A DNA stretch of 64,000 nucleotides from Nostoc sp. 'Peltigera membranacea cyanobiont' N6 (GCF_002949735.1 NZ_CP026681.1:2852001-2916000), one strand, 5' to 3'; numbered from the stretch's first letter, positions 49,219 to 57,940 are shown. Translations and numbers: made by a program. The notes: generated from the letters alone by a model not told the origin.

Positions 49219-49442
49219 AACTCTACGCAACCAGTATTCCTCAAGCTTTGCCAACTTGGGCAACTATTATATCAAATGATGCAGGTTTGATTGAGTTAGA
49301 AATCAATGATGAAGACCCTGGCTTTCATTCAATAATTGAGGAATTAACTACTGAAATTCAACCAGGAATTATTGGTGTAAAAGCTAGCGATTTATGTACA
49401 AGACTCAGCATTGAAATGGTTGATACTAACGAAGAAAATTGA
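49215..49442 (+). CDS. Unrecognised small protein (75 residues)
   Basis: This acidic protein includes ATIISNDAGLIELEINDEDP and an IQPGIIGVKASDLC segment, suggesting a small alpha/beta fold. It overlaps the previous gene by four bases. Function is unknown. Confidence 0.6.
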   Translation: MKLYATSIPQALPTWATIISNDAGLIELEINDEDPGFHSIIEELTTEIQPGIIGVKASDLCTRLSIEMVDTNEEN

Positions 49443-49471
49443 CAATCAAAATTTAGTAAACCCGACATCTT

Positions 49472-49732
49472 ATGAAATTCACAACTGTATCTGTTAGCTA
49501 CTCCAGAAAATTCAATCTTGGCGACTATGAATCGCTAGAACTGGGTTGTTCTCTATGGGCGCAAGTCGAGGATGGAGAAGACGCGGATGGAATAACCCAA
49601 TTCCTCTATCATCAAGCCAAAGCTTCAGTAAAACAAGCGGCAATGCCTGTCTTGAAAGCCTCCGAGTTTCAGATAAATAAAGCTAAGTCTAACAAAAAAG
49701 TGTCTGGTGATGTAAACGAAAGTGATTGGTAA
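49472..49732 (+). CDS. Small protein of a family seen in cyanobacterial mobile DNA (86 residues)
   Basis: The sequence KFTTVSVSYSRKFNLGDYES followed by LELGCSLWAQVEDGEDADGI and a helix with AKASVKQAAMPVLK looks like a compact beta-strand pair plus helix. I have the impression of a family found next to single-strand annealing or recombination genes on cyanobacterial plasmids and phages, but cannot name it. The truncated ERF recombinase gene begins 18 bp further on, which supports a recombination context. Confidence 0.65.
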   Translation: MKFTTVSVSYSRKFNLGDYESLELGCSLWAQVEDGEDADGITQFLYHQAKASVKQAAMPVLKASEFQINKAKSNKKVSGDVNESDW

Positions 49733-49749
49733 TAATTTGGAGCCAACCA

Positions 49750-49854
49750 ATGCAAGAACTGATCAAAGCTTTAATCAAAGCAAAGGCAGAGTTTAATCCC
49801 ATTCAAAAAGACGGGACTAATCCTCACTACAAGCGCAAACATTTCTTCTCATAA
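49750..49854 (+). pseudogene. ERF-type single-strand annealing recombinase, N-terminal fragment
   Basis: The 34-codon frame (MQELIKALIKAKAEFNPIQK, then DGTNPHYKRK) matches the start of phage ERF recombinases, whose N-terminus has a helix followed by a K.G.NP...KY motif. The frame stops after KHFFS, where the family continues with a conserved Y and the annealing core. The rest is missing. It marks the region as prophage- or plasmid-derived. Confidence 0.65.
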
Positions 49855-49873
49855 CACCAATAGGAAAAACATC

Positions 49874-50074
49874 ATGCCAAGAAAATCCACTTATCCCGCC
49901 GCTACTGACCAATCACACCAATGCTTGCAATACCTCCGCCGTTGCGGTGGCAGCGCTCGGTTATGCACTATAAATTTTAGTCTGGGGGTCATTCAAACGT
50001 TAGTTAATCGCAATCTGGTAAAAGTGACAAATACAGGTGCAGGATTTTTTGTGGAGTTGGATGAAGCGAAATGA
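49874..50074 (+). CDS. Small basic protein, possible winged-helix fragment (66 residues)
   Basis: The sequence ATDQSHQCLQYLRRCGGSAR followed by FSLGVIQTLVNRNLVKVTNT and GAGFFVEL resembles a minimal winged helix (helix, helix, beta wing). It is too short for a firm call. It overlaps the next gene by four bases (ATGA). Confidence 0.55.
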   Translation: MPRKSTYPAATDQSHQCLQYLRRCGGSARLCTINFSLGVIQTLVNRNLVKVTNTGAGFFVELDEAK

Positions 50075-50286
50075 AAATACAAGTCGAGCAGCTAACTGCT
50101 AACGAATTTTTGTGGGCGAAAGAGTGGATAAAAGAGTCTTTGCCTTGGCGCGATTTATCCTGCCCCGAAGAAGTTGAAGAACTCACAGAACAAGAAATCA
50201 TTTCCGGCATCAAAATCCACTATAGCGGAGGGATAAAGCAGTTCAAGTTATCTGTAGAGGATCATATTTTTCCTAGTAATTCATAA
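50071..50286 (+). CDS. Unrecognised small acidic protein (71 residues)
   Basis: Overlapping the previous gene by four bases, this frame encodes LTANEFLWAKEWIKESLPWR and an acidic helix CPEEVEELTEQEIISGIK, then strands ending in FKLSVEDHIF. It has no known motif. Confidence 0.55.
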   Translation: MKIQVEQLTANEFLWAKEWIKESLPWRDLSCPEEVEELTEQEIISGIKIHYSGGIKQFKLSVEDHIFPSNS

Positions 50287-50301
50287 AAATAGGTGAAACC
50301 G

Positions 50302-50646
50302 ATGGCTAATCACAAACAAATTGCTCGTTCAAGTATGCAAGAGCCAAAAGTCCGATTAGTTAAAAATCATCGTCCAAGAAGACGATTCAACTCCAAAGTA
50401 TTCATAGATCGCACCATAGAAACAACTGCAATTGTCTCTCTGCTAATTACTGGATTTTCTGGAGTTGGGGCAATGGCTTGTTGGGGGCTAGAAGTAATCG
50501 AGACAAATGCTAATCCCAACATAATCATCTCTGGTTGGGAGCAACAGAAAAATATCTGCCTGGGTGCAATGTTGGTCAGTTTTTCCGTCTTCTTAGGCAG
50601 TTCTTTAGTCGGAGCAAGTTTTAGTATTCAACGAGATAAATTTTAG
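50302..50646 (+). CDS. Small membrane protein with two transmembrane segments
   Basis: The ATG at 50302 follows AGGTG at a good distance; the GTG at 50293 is less likely. The 114-residue product has a basic cytoplasmic N-terminus (RLVKNHRPRRRFNSKVF), a first membrane segment around TTAIVSLLITGFSGVGAMAC and a second around ICLGAMLVSFSVFLGSSLVG. The loop between them is polar. Function is unknown. Confidence 0.65.
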   Translation: MANHKQIARSSMQEPKVRLVKNHRPRRRFNSKVFIDRTIETTAIVSLLITGFSGVGAMACWGLEVIETNANPNIIISGWEQQKNICLGAMLVSFSVFLGSSLVGASFSIQRDKF

Positions 50647-50660
50647 AGAAGGAATCAGTA

Positions 50661-50999
50661 ATGAAAGAATACAAAACCAAACATGGCGGCTACAAAATAG
50701 AGACTACCGAATTATCAGATGGTGCTGTGGATGTTCACGTTGGTCAGCAGGGCTTTTTGAAAACAACCTGGGCATCTCCTTCAACTAAAACCTTTGACAA
50801 TCATACACAAGCTGTTAGCCATGCAAAGAAGGCTAATGTTTGGGCTGGGTACTGGGGGATCTATTGGTCAGGTTTTGGTAGAGAAAAGGCAGCAGCGAGT
50901 AGTACAAACACAGTCAAAACAACAATAATTGAAATCGTATGGAAACTTCAAAAGTTGTCACTATCCCAAATCACTGGACATCACCAAAATACTCGTTAG
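50661..50999 (+). CDS. Unrecognised protein (112 residues)
   Basis: GAAGGAATCAG precedes the ATG. The sequence begins KTKHGGYKIETTELSDGAVD and has a Trp/Tyr/Gly-rich centre (ANVWAGYWGIYWSGFG). The last 60 bases overlap the next gene in a different frame. It may be a small beta-rich cytoplasmic protein; no family is recognised. Confidence 0.5.
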   Translation: MKEYKTKHGGYKIETTELSDGAVDVHVGQQGFLKTTWASPSTKTFDNHTQAVSHAKKANVWAGYWGIYWSGFGREKAAASSTNTVKTTIIEIVWKLQKLSLSQITGHHQNTR

Positions 51000-51259
51000 G
51001 GCAAAGAACCAAGCAGGGGATCATTGTAGGGGTTCAGTATTATCCACCCAATAATTTATTGACTGGCTTGTGTACCGAATCTTGGCGTTATGCTGTGGTA
51101 AATAATAACGATTTTTCAGAAGTGTCTCATCTAGAAGAGCAAAAAATTTCCCCGCTTACATCAAGCGAATTACGCGCTGAACTTCAAACTGAAATTGAAG
51201 CATATCAAATCGAAATTGTAATTCTCAAGCAACAGTTGGAGACAATATCCAATGCTTAA
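50939..51259 (+). CDS. Unrecognised protein with a small beta-barrel-like N-terminus and helical tail (106 residues)
   Basis: The N-terminal half (NHWTSPKYSLGQRTKQGIIV, then GVQYYPP, ESWRYAVVNNND) looks like a strand-rich module of about 60 residues of a kind found in several small cyanobacterial proteins. The C-terminal half is a coiled coil (ELRAELQTEIEAYQIEIVIL). It is the last gene of the plus-strand run, with a strong hairpin downstream. Confidence 0.55.
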   Translation: METSKVVTIPNHWTSPKYSLGQRTKQGIIVGVQYYPPNNLLTGLCTESWRYAVVNNNDFSEVSHLEEQKISPLTSSELRAELQTEIEAYQIEIVILKQQLETISNA

Positions 51260-51383
51260 GTCGATGCCCACATACTGAGAAGTGCCTCTAATAATAGATG
51301 ACTTGAGCAGTGTAGAGCTAACTTTTCACCAGAAATGGAAAAGTCCGAGTTAGAAGAATAATCCTCAACTTTTTACAAAAGAC

Positions 51384-51424
51384 GGCGATTTATCCCATAC
51401 ATTGAAGGAATGGGATAAATCGCC
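51384..51424 (+). terminator. Strong hairpin after the small-gene run
   Basis: GGCGATTTATCCCAT (51384-51398) pairs perfectly with ATGGGATAAATCGCC (51410-51424) around an 11-base loop. An outer AAGAC/GTCTT pair extends the structure. It could end transcription of the plus-strand genes or be a MITE-like repeat. Confidence 0.65.
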
Positions 51425-51545
51425 ATTTACCGTCTTAGTCAATAGTCAATAGTATCGAGTGTACGAAAATCGTGAGAAATTTGCGTAATGACTAATAACT
51501 TATGCCACTGCTTCAAATCGTGGTATAAGTTACCAAGCTACTGGT

Positions 51546-52283
51546 TCACCAAGATAGATGGAAAAACCCACCACTGGGGCCATCATTTGGCAATATCGCT
51601 AATTCAACACCAGTTTTCGCACCTGATGCGATGTCCATCATTGCACCTTCACCACCTAATTCCGTTTTTACCCAACCCGGATGAGCGCTATTAATCTTCA
51701 CCGGAGTATTGCGTAACTCATGAGCTAAATGAATCGTGAATGAGTTCACTGCTGCCTTAGAAGCATTGTAAGCAAATGGTTTGGAATCATAGATGAATGA
51801 ATTGGGGTCAGCATGAAGTGCTAACGAGGCTTCAATACTCGACATATTTACAATTCGACCGCTAGGGCTATTCAATATTAACGGCAATGCTCGTTGAGTT
51901 AATTCCACTAAACCAAAAAAGTTTGTGTTAAATGTCTGTCGAATAATATCTACAGAAATAGAACTAGCATTACTAGTTAACCAGTCACCATCTAAAAACA
52001 CACCCGCGTTATTGATCAAGACATCAAGTCTACCAAAAGAGTCACTAATTTGTTGAACGGCAGATTCAATTTGATTACTATCAGTGACATCCAGGGCAAT
52101 TGGGTGAGCTATTATTCCTTCGTTCTCCAAGTTACTCACTGCTGTTTTAGCTGCATCTAAGTTACGAGCTGCTATCAGAATTGTCAATCCATGTTGTCCG
52201 AGTTGACGACTCATTTCCAGCCCCAGACCTTTATTTGCACCAGTAATCAAAGCTACTTTGTTCTTTAGTTCGTCCTGCGCCAT
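51546..52283 (-). CDS. Short-chain dehydrogenase/reductase (SDR family)
   Basis: This 245-residue protein is a classical SDR: the NAD(P)-binding TGANKGLG at residues 14-21, the ALDVTD motif after beta-3, NNAG at about residues 91-94, the catalytic Ser in VNMSSIEAS and the YNASKAA active-site motif. The PGWVKTELGG segment follows beta-6. It resembles carbonyl-reductase-like SDRs that use NADPH. The substrate is unknown. A shifted, overlapping frame is not needed; the gene is intact. It stands alone on the minus strand. Confidence 0.93.
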   Translation of the reverse strand: MAQDELKNKVALITGANKGLGLEMSRQLGQHGLTILIAARNLDAAKTAVSNLENEGIIAHPIALDVTDSNQIESAVQQISDSFGRLDVLINNAGVFLDGDWLTSNASSISVDIIRQTFNTNFFGLVELTQRALPLILNSPSGRIVNMSSIEASLALHADPNSFIYDSKPFAYNASKAAVNSFTIHLAHELRNTPVKINSAHPGWVKTELGGEGAMMDIASGAKTGVELAILPNDGPSGGFFHLSW

Positions 52284-52435
52284 GATTAAGCACTCCTGTG
52301 TGGTGATGAATTTAGATCACATTTCAGAACAAGATGTTTAAGCTGAGTTTAAATACTGGGTTAATCCTCTCACAAAGTTTAAACGTTGAGAACCTACTAG
52401 CTCCAGAAGAACAATGACTCTCGATCCCATTTCAG

Positions 52436-52464
52436 AAAAAAGCCCCAAAAACAGGGCTTTTTTT
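52436..52464. terminator. Rho-independent terminator, usable in both directions
   Basis: AAAAAAGCCC (52436-52445) pairs with GGGCTTTTTT (52454-52463), giving a GC stem flanked by A and T tracts. It is upstream of the SDR gene, so it probably ended a gene that has since been lost. Confidence 0.8.
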
Positions 52465-52608
52465 CATCCCTATTTTTTTTCGTCAACCCTGCCACTTCCT
52501 TTATGACACCCATCCTGTATGGCTTTGAGTGCTTTTTAGTGACACCAAATTCATAATTTAACTATGCCGCTTTTTGTGACATTCTTTTAAGTACAAGGTT
52601 CGCAAAGT

Positions 52609-52632
52609 CACTTTGTCACTTTGTCACTTTGT
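52609..52632. repeat. Three tandem copies of CACTTTGT
   Basis: Exact octamer repeated three times. It overlaps the tail of the minus-strand remnant at 52616-52812, and so may have changed its last codons. Confidence 0.8.
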
Positions 52633-52812
52633 AGCCTGTTTTTTCATAGAGATAGTCTGGTAATTCTCGCCCTAAAAGTGGAAATTCCGGGTTTTCTAAA
52701 TCAATGCCAAATTTGGAAAGTCGTTCTTTCTCTTTCATCAATAATAATGAAACGTCAGACAAAGAATACTTTTTGAAAGGGTTTTGACGTTTGAGATAAA
52801 ATCTAGCGTGGC
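52616..52812 (-). pseudogene. C-terminal remnant of an unrecognised protein
   Basis: The open frame without a good start reads ARFYLKRQNPFKKYSLSDVS, then MKEKERLSKFGIDLENPEFP and LLGRELPDYLYEKTGYKVTK. An ATG at 52738 would give 40 residues. It looks like the tail of a larger protein, but I cannot name the family. Confidence 0.4.
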
Positions 52813-52879
52813 AAAACTTACTAGAGAAGAGCGGAAATCCTGTAATCTTGACCTTGTAGCGAAATAATGGTGCAAAAAC

Positions 52880-53131
52880 TTGGCAAGAAAAAGTTTAAAA
52901 CCAGAGGCAACATCGTTTGAAGTACTCGATTGTGTTCAAAAAAAATGCCCCTCGTGCGGTCAAGCAATGTGGAATGAATACAATAATCCTCGACATATAA
53001 GAACATTAAATGGGGTAGTAGAACTACAGCTAAAAATTCGTCGATGTCAAAATAAGTCATGTCTGCGGTATAAAAAGAGCTTGTCATGTAACAACCTTGC
53101 CTCTTTTGAGCTAGAAATGCTTTCTCAGTAA
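52880..53131 (+). CDS. Zinc-ribbon protein, probable transposase N-terminal remnant
   Basis: This 83-residue frame has two cysteine pairs, KKCPSCGQAMWNE and RRCQNKSCLRY, forming a zinc ribbon. Regions of this form (CPSC.....NEY...R..RTL.G...L....RRC.N..C) open several transposase families. The frame ends without a catalytic domain, and the following DNA is decayed, so this is most likely a truncated transposase. It might also be a small independent zinc-binding protein. Confidence 0.55.
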   Translation: MARKSLKPEATSFEVLDCVQKKCPSCGQAMWNEYNNPRHIRTLNGVVELQLKIRRCQNKSCLRYKKSLSCNNLASFELEMLSQ

Positions 53132-53850
53132 GCTTTCTAGATAATAAATTGTAAAAGTTGTTTCTTGACAGGCTCTAAGCTTCATTCCTTTACCGCATCT
53201 GATTTAGCACAAGTTGATATTCATACTTGGCTCGAATTACGCTCTCAATTGCAAAAACACCACGCATTGCCAGAATTGAACAGTATCGATTTCGCAAAGA
53301 CCCCAAGGGTTACTTGGCTAATTTAGAGAGTCGTCTTCTCTAGTAAGTTTTACCACACTAGTATATAGACAGGCGATTATCCCCAAGCAATAGCTAGACT
53401 TCTGGAGCTTTGATATAAAGGGTGATAAAGTTTGTTTTGCTGTGATATGAGTAATGCTCATTAATCTTCGAGATGGCATTAAACGGAATTTGGGAACCCT
53501 GTTAATAGTTGCGTCTCGTAGAGAGGAGAGGAAAGCTCATTTTCTAGGCGGTTAGAAAAAAGAAGAATGGAAGAATAGGGGTTACAGCGTTTGTCTCCGA
53601 CTGCAATCGCCATCGGAAAGAGCGGTTACGCCATCGCTTGCGTTGCGAATCAATCTTGGATATTGGTTCACCACTTGCCACCAAACAAAAACCTGATTTC
53701 TCCCAAACCTGGGCGATCGCTCTTTGGGTGGCTTCAACAAGGAGTATTGTAGTTTGTAAATCTAGTTTATAATTGTCCGATATTGCACTTATGCATCTCA
53801 GTATTATCTCGTAATCTTTTTCAAAAATCAAATAGGAGTCCTATAGCAAG
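53132..53850. other. Intergenic with decayed coding segments
   Basis: At 53225-53341 (plus strand) an open stretch without a start reads IAKTPRIARIEQYRFRKDPK and GYLANLESRLL; it seems to be the end of a lost gene. GAATAGGGGTTACAGC at 53573-53588 repeats a sequence found at 7771-7786. The minus-strand frame 53544-53831 crosses this repeat and is not credible. The last 100 bases should hold the promoter of the CHAT gene. Confidence 0.5.
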
Positions 53851-53856
53851 TTGAAT

Positions 53857-56800
53857 ATGAAAAATAAAACGGTAAAAGCTGATTTTTTCAAATATTTAAA
53901 ACCAAAGTTGAAGTTTTACAGTTTAATCTGCTTACTCAGTGTCCTATTGTTATCTGAGTCAGTCGGTGCAAAAGCCACACTCAAACAAACGCAAATTGCA
54001 CAGCAGCCAGCCACAAGGGAGCAAGATGTTACCCGCGCCACAGGACAAAAAGTCTTTGATGAAGGGATAGCACTTTACAAACAAGGTACAGCAGAATCAC
54101 TTAGACAGGCGATAGAGAAATGGCTTCAAGCGCTGGTATTGTGGCAAAAGGCAGGGGATAAATCACAGGAGGCAAAAACCCTCAACAATATTGGCTTAGT
54201 CTACGACACATTAGGAGATAAGCAGCAGGCACTCAAATATTACAATCAATCTCTGCCTTTGAGAAAAGAAATCGGCGACAACGCTGGCTTTGCTACTACA
54301 CTCAATAATATTGGCTTAGTCTACGATTCATTGGGAGACAAACCGCAGGCACTCAAATACTACAATCAATCTCTGCCTTTGAGTCAACTTGTTGGTAACA
54401 AAGATATTGAAGCTACTACCCTCAACAATATTGGCTTAGTCTACGACACATTGGGAGACAAACCGCAGGCACTCAAATACTACAATCAATCTCTGCCTTT
54501 GAGTCAACTTGTCAGCGATCAAGCACAGGAGGCAAAAACCCTCAACAATATTGGCGGTGTCTACTACTCATTAGGAGATAAGCAGCAGGCACTCAAATAC
54601 TACAATCAATCTCTGCCTTTGAGTCAACTTGTTGGTAACAAAGATATTGAAGCTACTACCCTCAACAATATTGGCTTAGTCTACAATTCATTAGGAGATA
54701 AGCAGCAGGCACTCAAATACTACAATCAATCTCTGCCTTTGAGTCAACTTGTCGGTGACAAAGTTGGCGTTGCTATTAACCTCAACAATATTGGACGTGT
54801 CTACGATTCATTAGGAGACAAGCAGCAGGCACTCAAATATTACAATCAATCTCTGCCTTTGAGTCAACTTGTCGGTGATAAAGCACAGGAGGCAAAAACC
54901 CTCAACAATATTGGCTTAGTTTACGATGATTTAGGAGACAAACCGCAGGCACTCAAATACTACAATCAATCTCTGCCTTTGAGTCAACTTGTCGGCGATC
55001 AAACACAGCTTGCTACTACCCTCAACAATATTGGCGGTGTCTACTACTCACTAGGAGATAAGCAGCAGGCACTCAAATACTACAATCAATCTCTGCCTTT
55101 GAGTCAACTTATCGGTGACAAAGCACTTGAAGCTATTACCCTTTACAACCTCGGCTACTCAGAACGAAGCCGAGGTAACTTGCAAGCATCTCGTACCTAT
55201 GTAGAAGCAGCTATCAAAATTATTGAAGAATTACGCACAAAAATTGACAGCAAAGAACTCCGCACTTCCTATTTTGCCACCCAGCAGGATGTTTATAAAT
55301 TCTACATCGACTTGCTGATGGAACTACACAAAAAAGACCCGTCCCTTGGATACGATGCATTAGCCCTGCACTATAGCGAACGCTCCCGCGCTAGAAGTCT
55401 CATAGAGTTGTTAAACGAAGCTAATGCCAAAATCTTTAAAGGGGCAAATCCAGAACTCATACAACAAGAACGCAGTTTACGACAGCAAATTGATGCTCAA
55501 GATACGCTGCGGCGAAATTTAGAAACCTCATCTAATAACACCGACTCGAACACCAAAGCAGTTATTCAAAAACTAGCTACAGAAATCACAAATCTCCTGA
55601 GCCAATACCAACAACTCCAAGCCAAAATTCGTACTACTAGCCCAGTATACGCGAAATTGACAAATCCAGACCCCGAAAAGGACATTCTTAAATTACCGCA
55701 AATTCAACAACAACTCGATAAAGATACCCTGCTATTGCAGTATTCCTTGGGAGAAGAACGCAGCTATTTGTGGGCTGTAACAACTAGCTCAATGCAAGCT
55801 TACACACTCCCCGGACGAGAAGAGATAGAAAAAATTGCCACAAGGTTACATCAAAGTTTGCAGCACCCAACAGCCAGTGATTTATCCATTGCCAGCGCCA
55901 AAAAACTTAGTCAAATCATCCTCGCACCTGTTGCCGATCGATTACTCCAAAAGCGGTTGGTAATTGTGGCTGATGGTGCGCTGCAAACCATTCCCTTTGC
56001 GGCTTTAGCTGACATCATCCCCCAAGCAAAAAGCGGCGCTGGTGGACAGGTGAAATACCAACCACTGATGCTAAACCATGAAATTGTCAATTTACCCTCA
56101 GTCTCAACTATCGCCTTTCAACGCCAACAACTCGCTCATCGCCAAAAAGCACCGAAAGCTTTGGCTATTCTCGCCGATCCAGTATATAGTGCTACCGACC
56201 CACGAGTGGCAAATAAACCCGTAAAAAACCAACTTCCTTCGGAATTAGAACTGGAACGTTCTGCCCTGGAACGTTCCGCCAGAAGCCTCAAACCCGATGG
56301 TTGGGGTAGACTAGAAAACACAGCAACAGAAGCTCAAGAAATCTTAAAACTGATACCTTCAACAAACAGCGTGGAAGTCTTTGATTTTGATGCTAACTAC
56401 AATTGGGCAACCAGCAGCGCCTTAAATCAATTCCGTATTCTGCATTTTGCCACCCACGGTTTTGTCAATCAAGACCAACCAGAGTTATCTGGGATTGTAC
56501 TGTCATTATTTGATAAAAAAGGCAACCCCATCAGCGGCTACTTGCGCTTGGCTGATTTGTTTAACCAAGATTATCCAGCCGAGTTAATTGTTTTGAGTGC
56601 CTGTGAAACTGGACTTGGTAAAAATGTCAACGGTGAGGGTTTAGTCGGCTTGACACGCGGGTTTATGTATGCAGGTGCAGCGCGGGTTGTGGTGTCGCTG
56701 TGGCAGGTTAGTGACGAAGGCACATCAGTATTAATGCAGGAATTTTATAAACAGATGTTACAGCAAGGAAAAACCCCGGCGGAGTCTTTGCGTGCCGCCC

Positions 56801-56880
56801 AAAGGAAGTTATGGCAAGACGGGCGTAGTCCTTATGAATGGGCAGCTTTTACGGTGCAGGGAGAATGGTGGAACAATTGA
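53857..56880 (+). CDS. Secreted TPR-CHAT protein
   Basis: The ATG at 53857 is preferred to the TTG at 53851. The 1,007-residue protein begins with a basic stretch and a hydrophobic core (FYSLICLLSVLLLSE), a signal peptide ending near VGAKA. Eight almost identical 40-residue TPR units (TLNNIGLVYDSLGDKQQALK, then YYNQSLPLSQLVGDK) follow, plus degenerate TPRs on both sides. A helical linker leads to a C-terminal CHAT caspase-like protease domain with the catalytic His in HFATHGFV and Cys in VLSACETGLG; the end reads WAAFTVQGEW, as usual in the family. Cyanobacteria have many TPR-CHAT proteins; CHAT proteases act in controlled protein cleavage, some in defence. Here the signal peptide points to the periplasm or outside. 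The catalytic dyad is intact. Confidence 0.95.
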   Translation: MKNKTVKADFFKYLKPKLKFYSLICLLSVLLLSESVGAKATLKQTQIAQQPATREQDVTRATGQKVFDEGIALYKQGTAESLRQAIEKWLQALVLWQKAGDKSQEAKTLNNIGLVYDTLGDKQQALKYYNQSLPLRKEIGDNAGFATTLNNIGLVYDSLGDKPQALKYYNQSLPLSQLVGNKDIEATTLNNIGLVYDTLGDKPQALKYYNQSLPLSQLVSDQAQEAKTLNNIGGVYYSLGDKQQALKYYNQSLPLSQLVGNKDIEATTLNNIGLVYNSLGDKQQALKYYNQSLPLSQLVGDKVGVAINLNNIGRVYDSLGDKQQALKYYNQSLPLSQLVGDKAQEAKTLNNIGLVYDDLGDKPQALKYYNQSLPLSQLVGDQTQLATTLNNIGGVYYSLGDKQQALKYYNQSLPLSQLIGDKALEAITLYNLGYSERSRGNLQASRTYVEAAIKIIEELRTKIDSKELRTSYFATQQDVYKFYIDLLMELHKKDPSLGYDALALHYSERSRARSLIELLNEANAKIFKGANPELIQQERSLRQQIDAQDTLRRNLETSSNNTDSNTKAVIQKLATEITNLLSQYQQLQAKIRTTSPVYAKLTNPDPEKDILKLPQIQQQLDKDTLLLQYSLGEERSYLWAVTTSSMQAYTLPGREEIEKIATRLHQSLQHPTASDLSIASAKKLSQIILAPVADRLLQKRLVIVADGALQTIPFAALADIIPQAKSGAGGQVKYQPLMLNHEIVNLPSVSTIAFQRQQLAHRQKAPKALAILADPVYSATDPRVANKPVKNQLPSELELERSALERSARSLKPDGWGRLENTATEAQEILKLIPSTNSVEVFDFDANYNWATSSALNQFRILHFATHGFVNQDQPELSGIVLSLFDKKGNPISGYLRLADLFNQDYPAELIVLSACETGLGKNVNGEGLVGLTRGFMYAGAARVVVSLWQVSDEGTSVLMQEFYKQMLQQGKTPAESLRAAQRKLWQDGRSPYEWAAFTVQGEWWNN
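54181..55140 (+). repeat. Eight tandem 120-bp repeats encoding identical TPR units
   Basis: The 960-bp block consists of eight 120-bp units with little variation (for example CTCAACAATATTGGCTTAGT opens most of them). Most differences lie in the last 10 codons of each unit. The unit number is likely to change by slippage or unequal recombination without loss of frame. Confidence 0.95.
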
Positions 56881-57565
56881 GAAGGCAGCTATGCTGCTAT
56901 GCTGAGGGCAGAAGGTAATCCCCATAAATAAATTTAGGGGATTCAACAATTGACGCAGTAAATATGCGCTACGCATCTCGAAATACATATTTTCTTCTTT
57001 TTTCATAAATGAATTTAGGGGCTTTAAACCCTGTGGCAGAGGGCAAAGTATATATTTTATTCCTTCTGCCAACTGAGCCTCCTGCCCTCTGCCTTTCTTC
57101 GGTAAAAAGTCCAATGGGCACCCATGTTACGTTCTCGTGAAGCAGTGCGAAGTGCTTTGGTCAGGGTTTTGGGGAGTTTGAAATTGAATACGAAATACTT
57201 GATAAAAACGGTAATTTTTTGTATTTAACCTTGTCAGAAGCGATCGCTCGCTATAAAGCATTGCTCTCTCAAAGAGAGACTCCGCCAACGCCCATCGCTC
57301 CTTGTGCCATTCTATGAGACAATCATCAATATCATTTTTGATATCAAATGGCGAGTATTTATTAATTTTATTTACAGGTTTTACAGCAAGGACTTTGAGT
57401 ATCTTTCGCAATAAATTGTCTGTAACTCCTACAGGCAAAGGATTATAGTCCAAAATATTAGCCTTCTACCACAGAGTATTTATAATTCTCTTTGGTAGGC
57501 GAAAAGCAATTATTGACCCTCGGACTGCAAGTATCTTCAGGCAAAATCCTACTTTCGTTTCAAAA
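56881..57565. other. Intergenic with dispersed cyanobacterial repeats
   Basis: Two similar sequences (ATAAATAAATTTAGGGG near 56925 and ATAAATGAATTTAGGGG near 57007) occur, and a hairpin-forming repeat with CTCTCTCAAAGAGAG near 57268. The minus-strand frame 57127-57453 (starting MDYNPLPVGVTDNLLRKILK) is open across these repeats; its first 60 codons could be a fragment of a real protein, but its end is repeat DNA. No convincing gene. Confidence 0.45.
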
Positions 57566-57772
57566 ATGCTCAAAATTATATACAGCAAGGCTTTTCAGAC
57601 CATCTTGCTGCTTTTTACTTGTATCTCGGCTCAATACCGTAACCGCCTGCCGGAGGCGAGCGCAGAGATAATTGAAGCACCCAAGATTATCACCAGTCGC
57701 CCTGACATTGGCTATTGGATTGATAGCAGTCGTGTTGGTGTAAAGCCTTGTGCCAATGAGTTAAAAGGATAG
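57566..57772 (+). CDS. Doubtful small protein with a signal-like N-terminus
   Basis: The 68-residue frame begins MLKIIYSKAFQTILLLFTCI, which resembles a signal peptide, and continues with IIEAPKIITSRPDIGYWIDS. It contains a stretch of dispersed repeat (CTGCCGGAGGCGAGC) read as PEASAE. No ribosome-binding site is clear. It may be a fragment. Confidence 0.3.
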   Translation: MLKIIYSKAFQTILLLFTCISAQYRNRLPEASAEIIEAPKIITSRPDIGYWIDSSRVGVKPCANELKG

Positions 57773-57880
57773 CGATCGCCTACAGCAGGCAGTTAAGCTA
57801 TCGTGCTTGGCTTAACGAAAGTATTATTCTCCCGAACTTAACGAACTTTGGGGGTTTAAGTCCCCAGCAATATAGGCAGC

Positions 57881-57919
57881 ACGTTTTGTGTCGGGGTCTA
57901 AATCCCCGTTACAAAACGT
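57881..57919. repeat. Two-tier hairpin directly before a small membrane protein gene
   Basis: ACGTTTTGT (57881-57889) pairs with ACAAAACGT (57911-57919), and within it CGGGG pairs with CCCCG. It ends at the base before the ATG at 57920. A second small hairpin with GGGG/CCCC is at 57850-57865. Confidence 0.7.
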
Positions 57920-57940
57920 ATGAGGATACATCCTTTTGTG

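Noticed and set aside
53544..53831. Minus-strand reading frame of 95 codons
   Set aside because: It is read through dispersed repeat DNA (shared with 7771-7786) and a HIP1 site, and ends in a run of phenylalanine codons from a purine tract.
54181..55140. A CRISPR-like array, suggested by regular DNA repeats
   Set aside because: The 120-bp units are coding and have no spacers; they encode TPR motifs in one open frame.
57127..57453. Minus-strand reading frame of 108 codons
   Set aside because: The second half comes from a hairpin-type repeat. The first half may be a fragment, but there is too little to support a gene.
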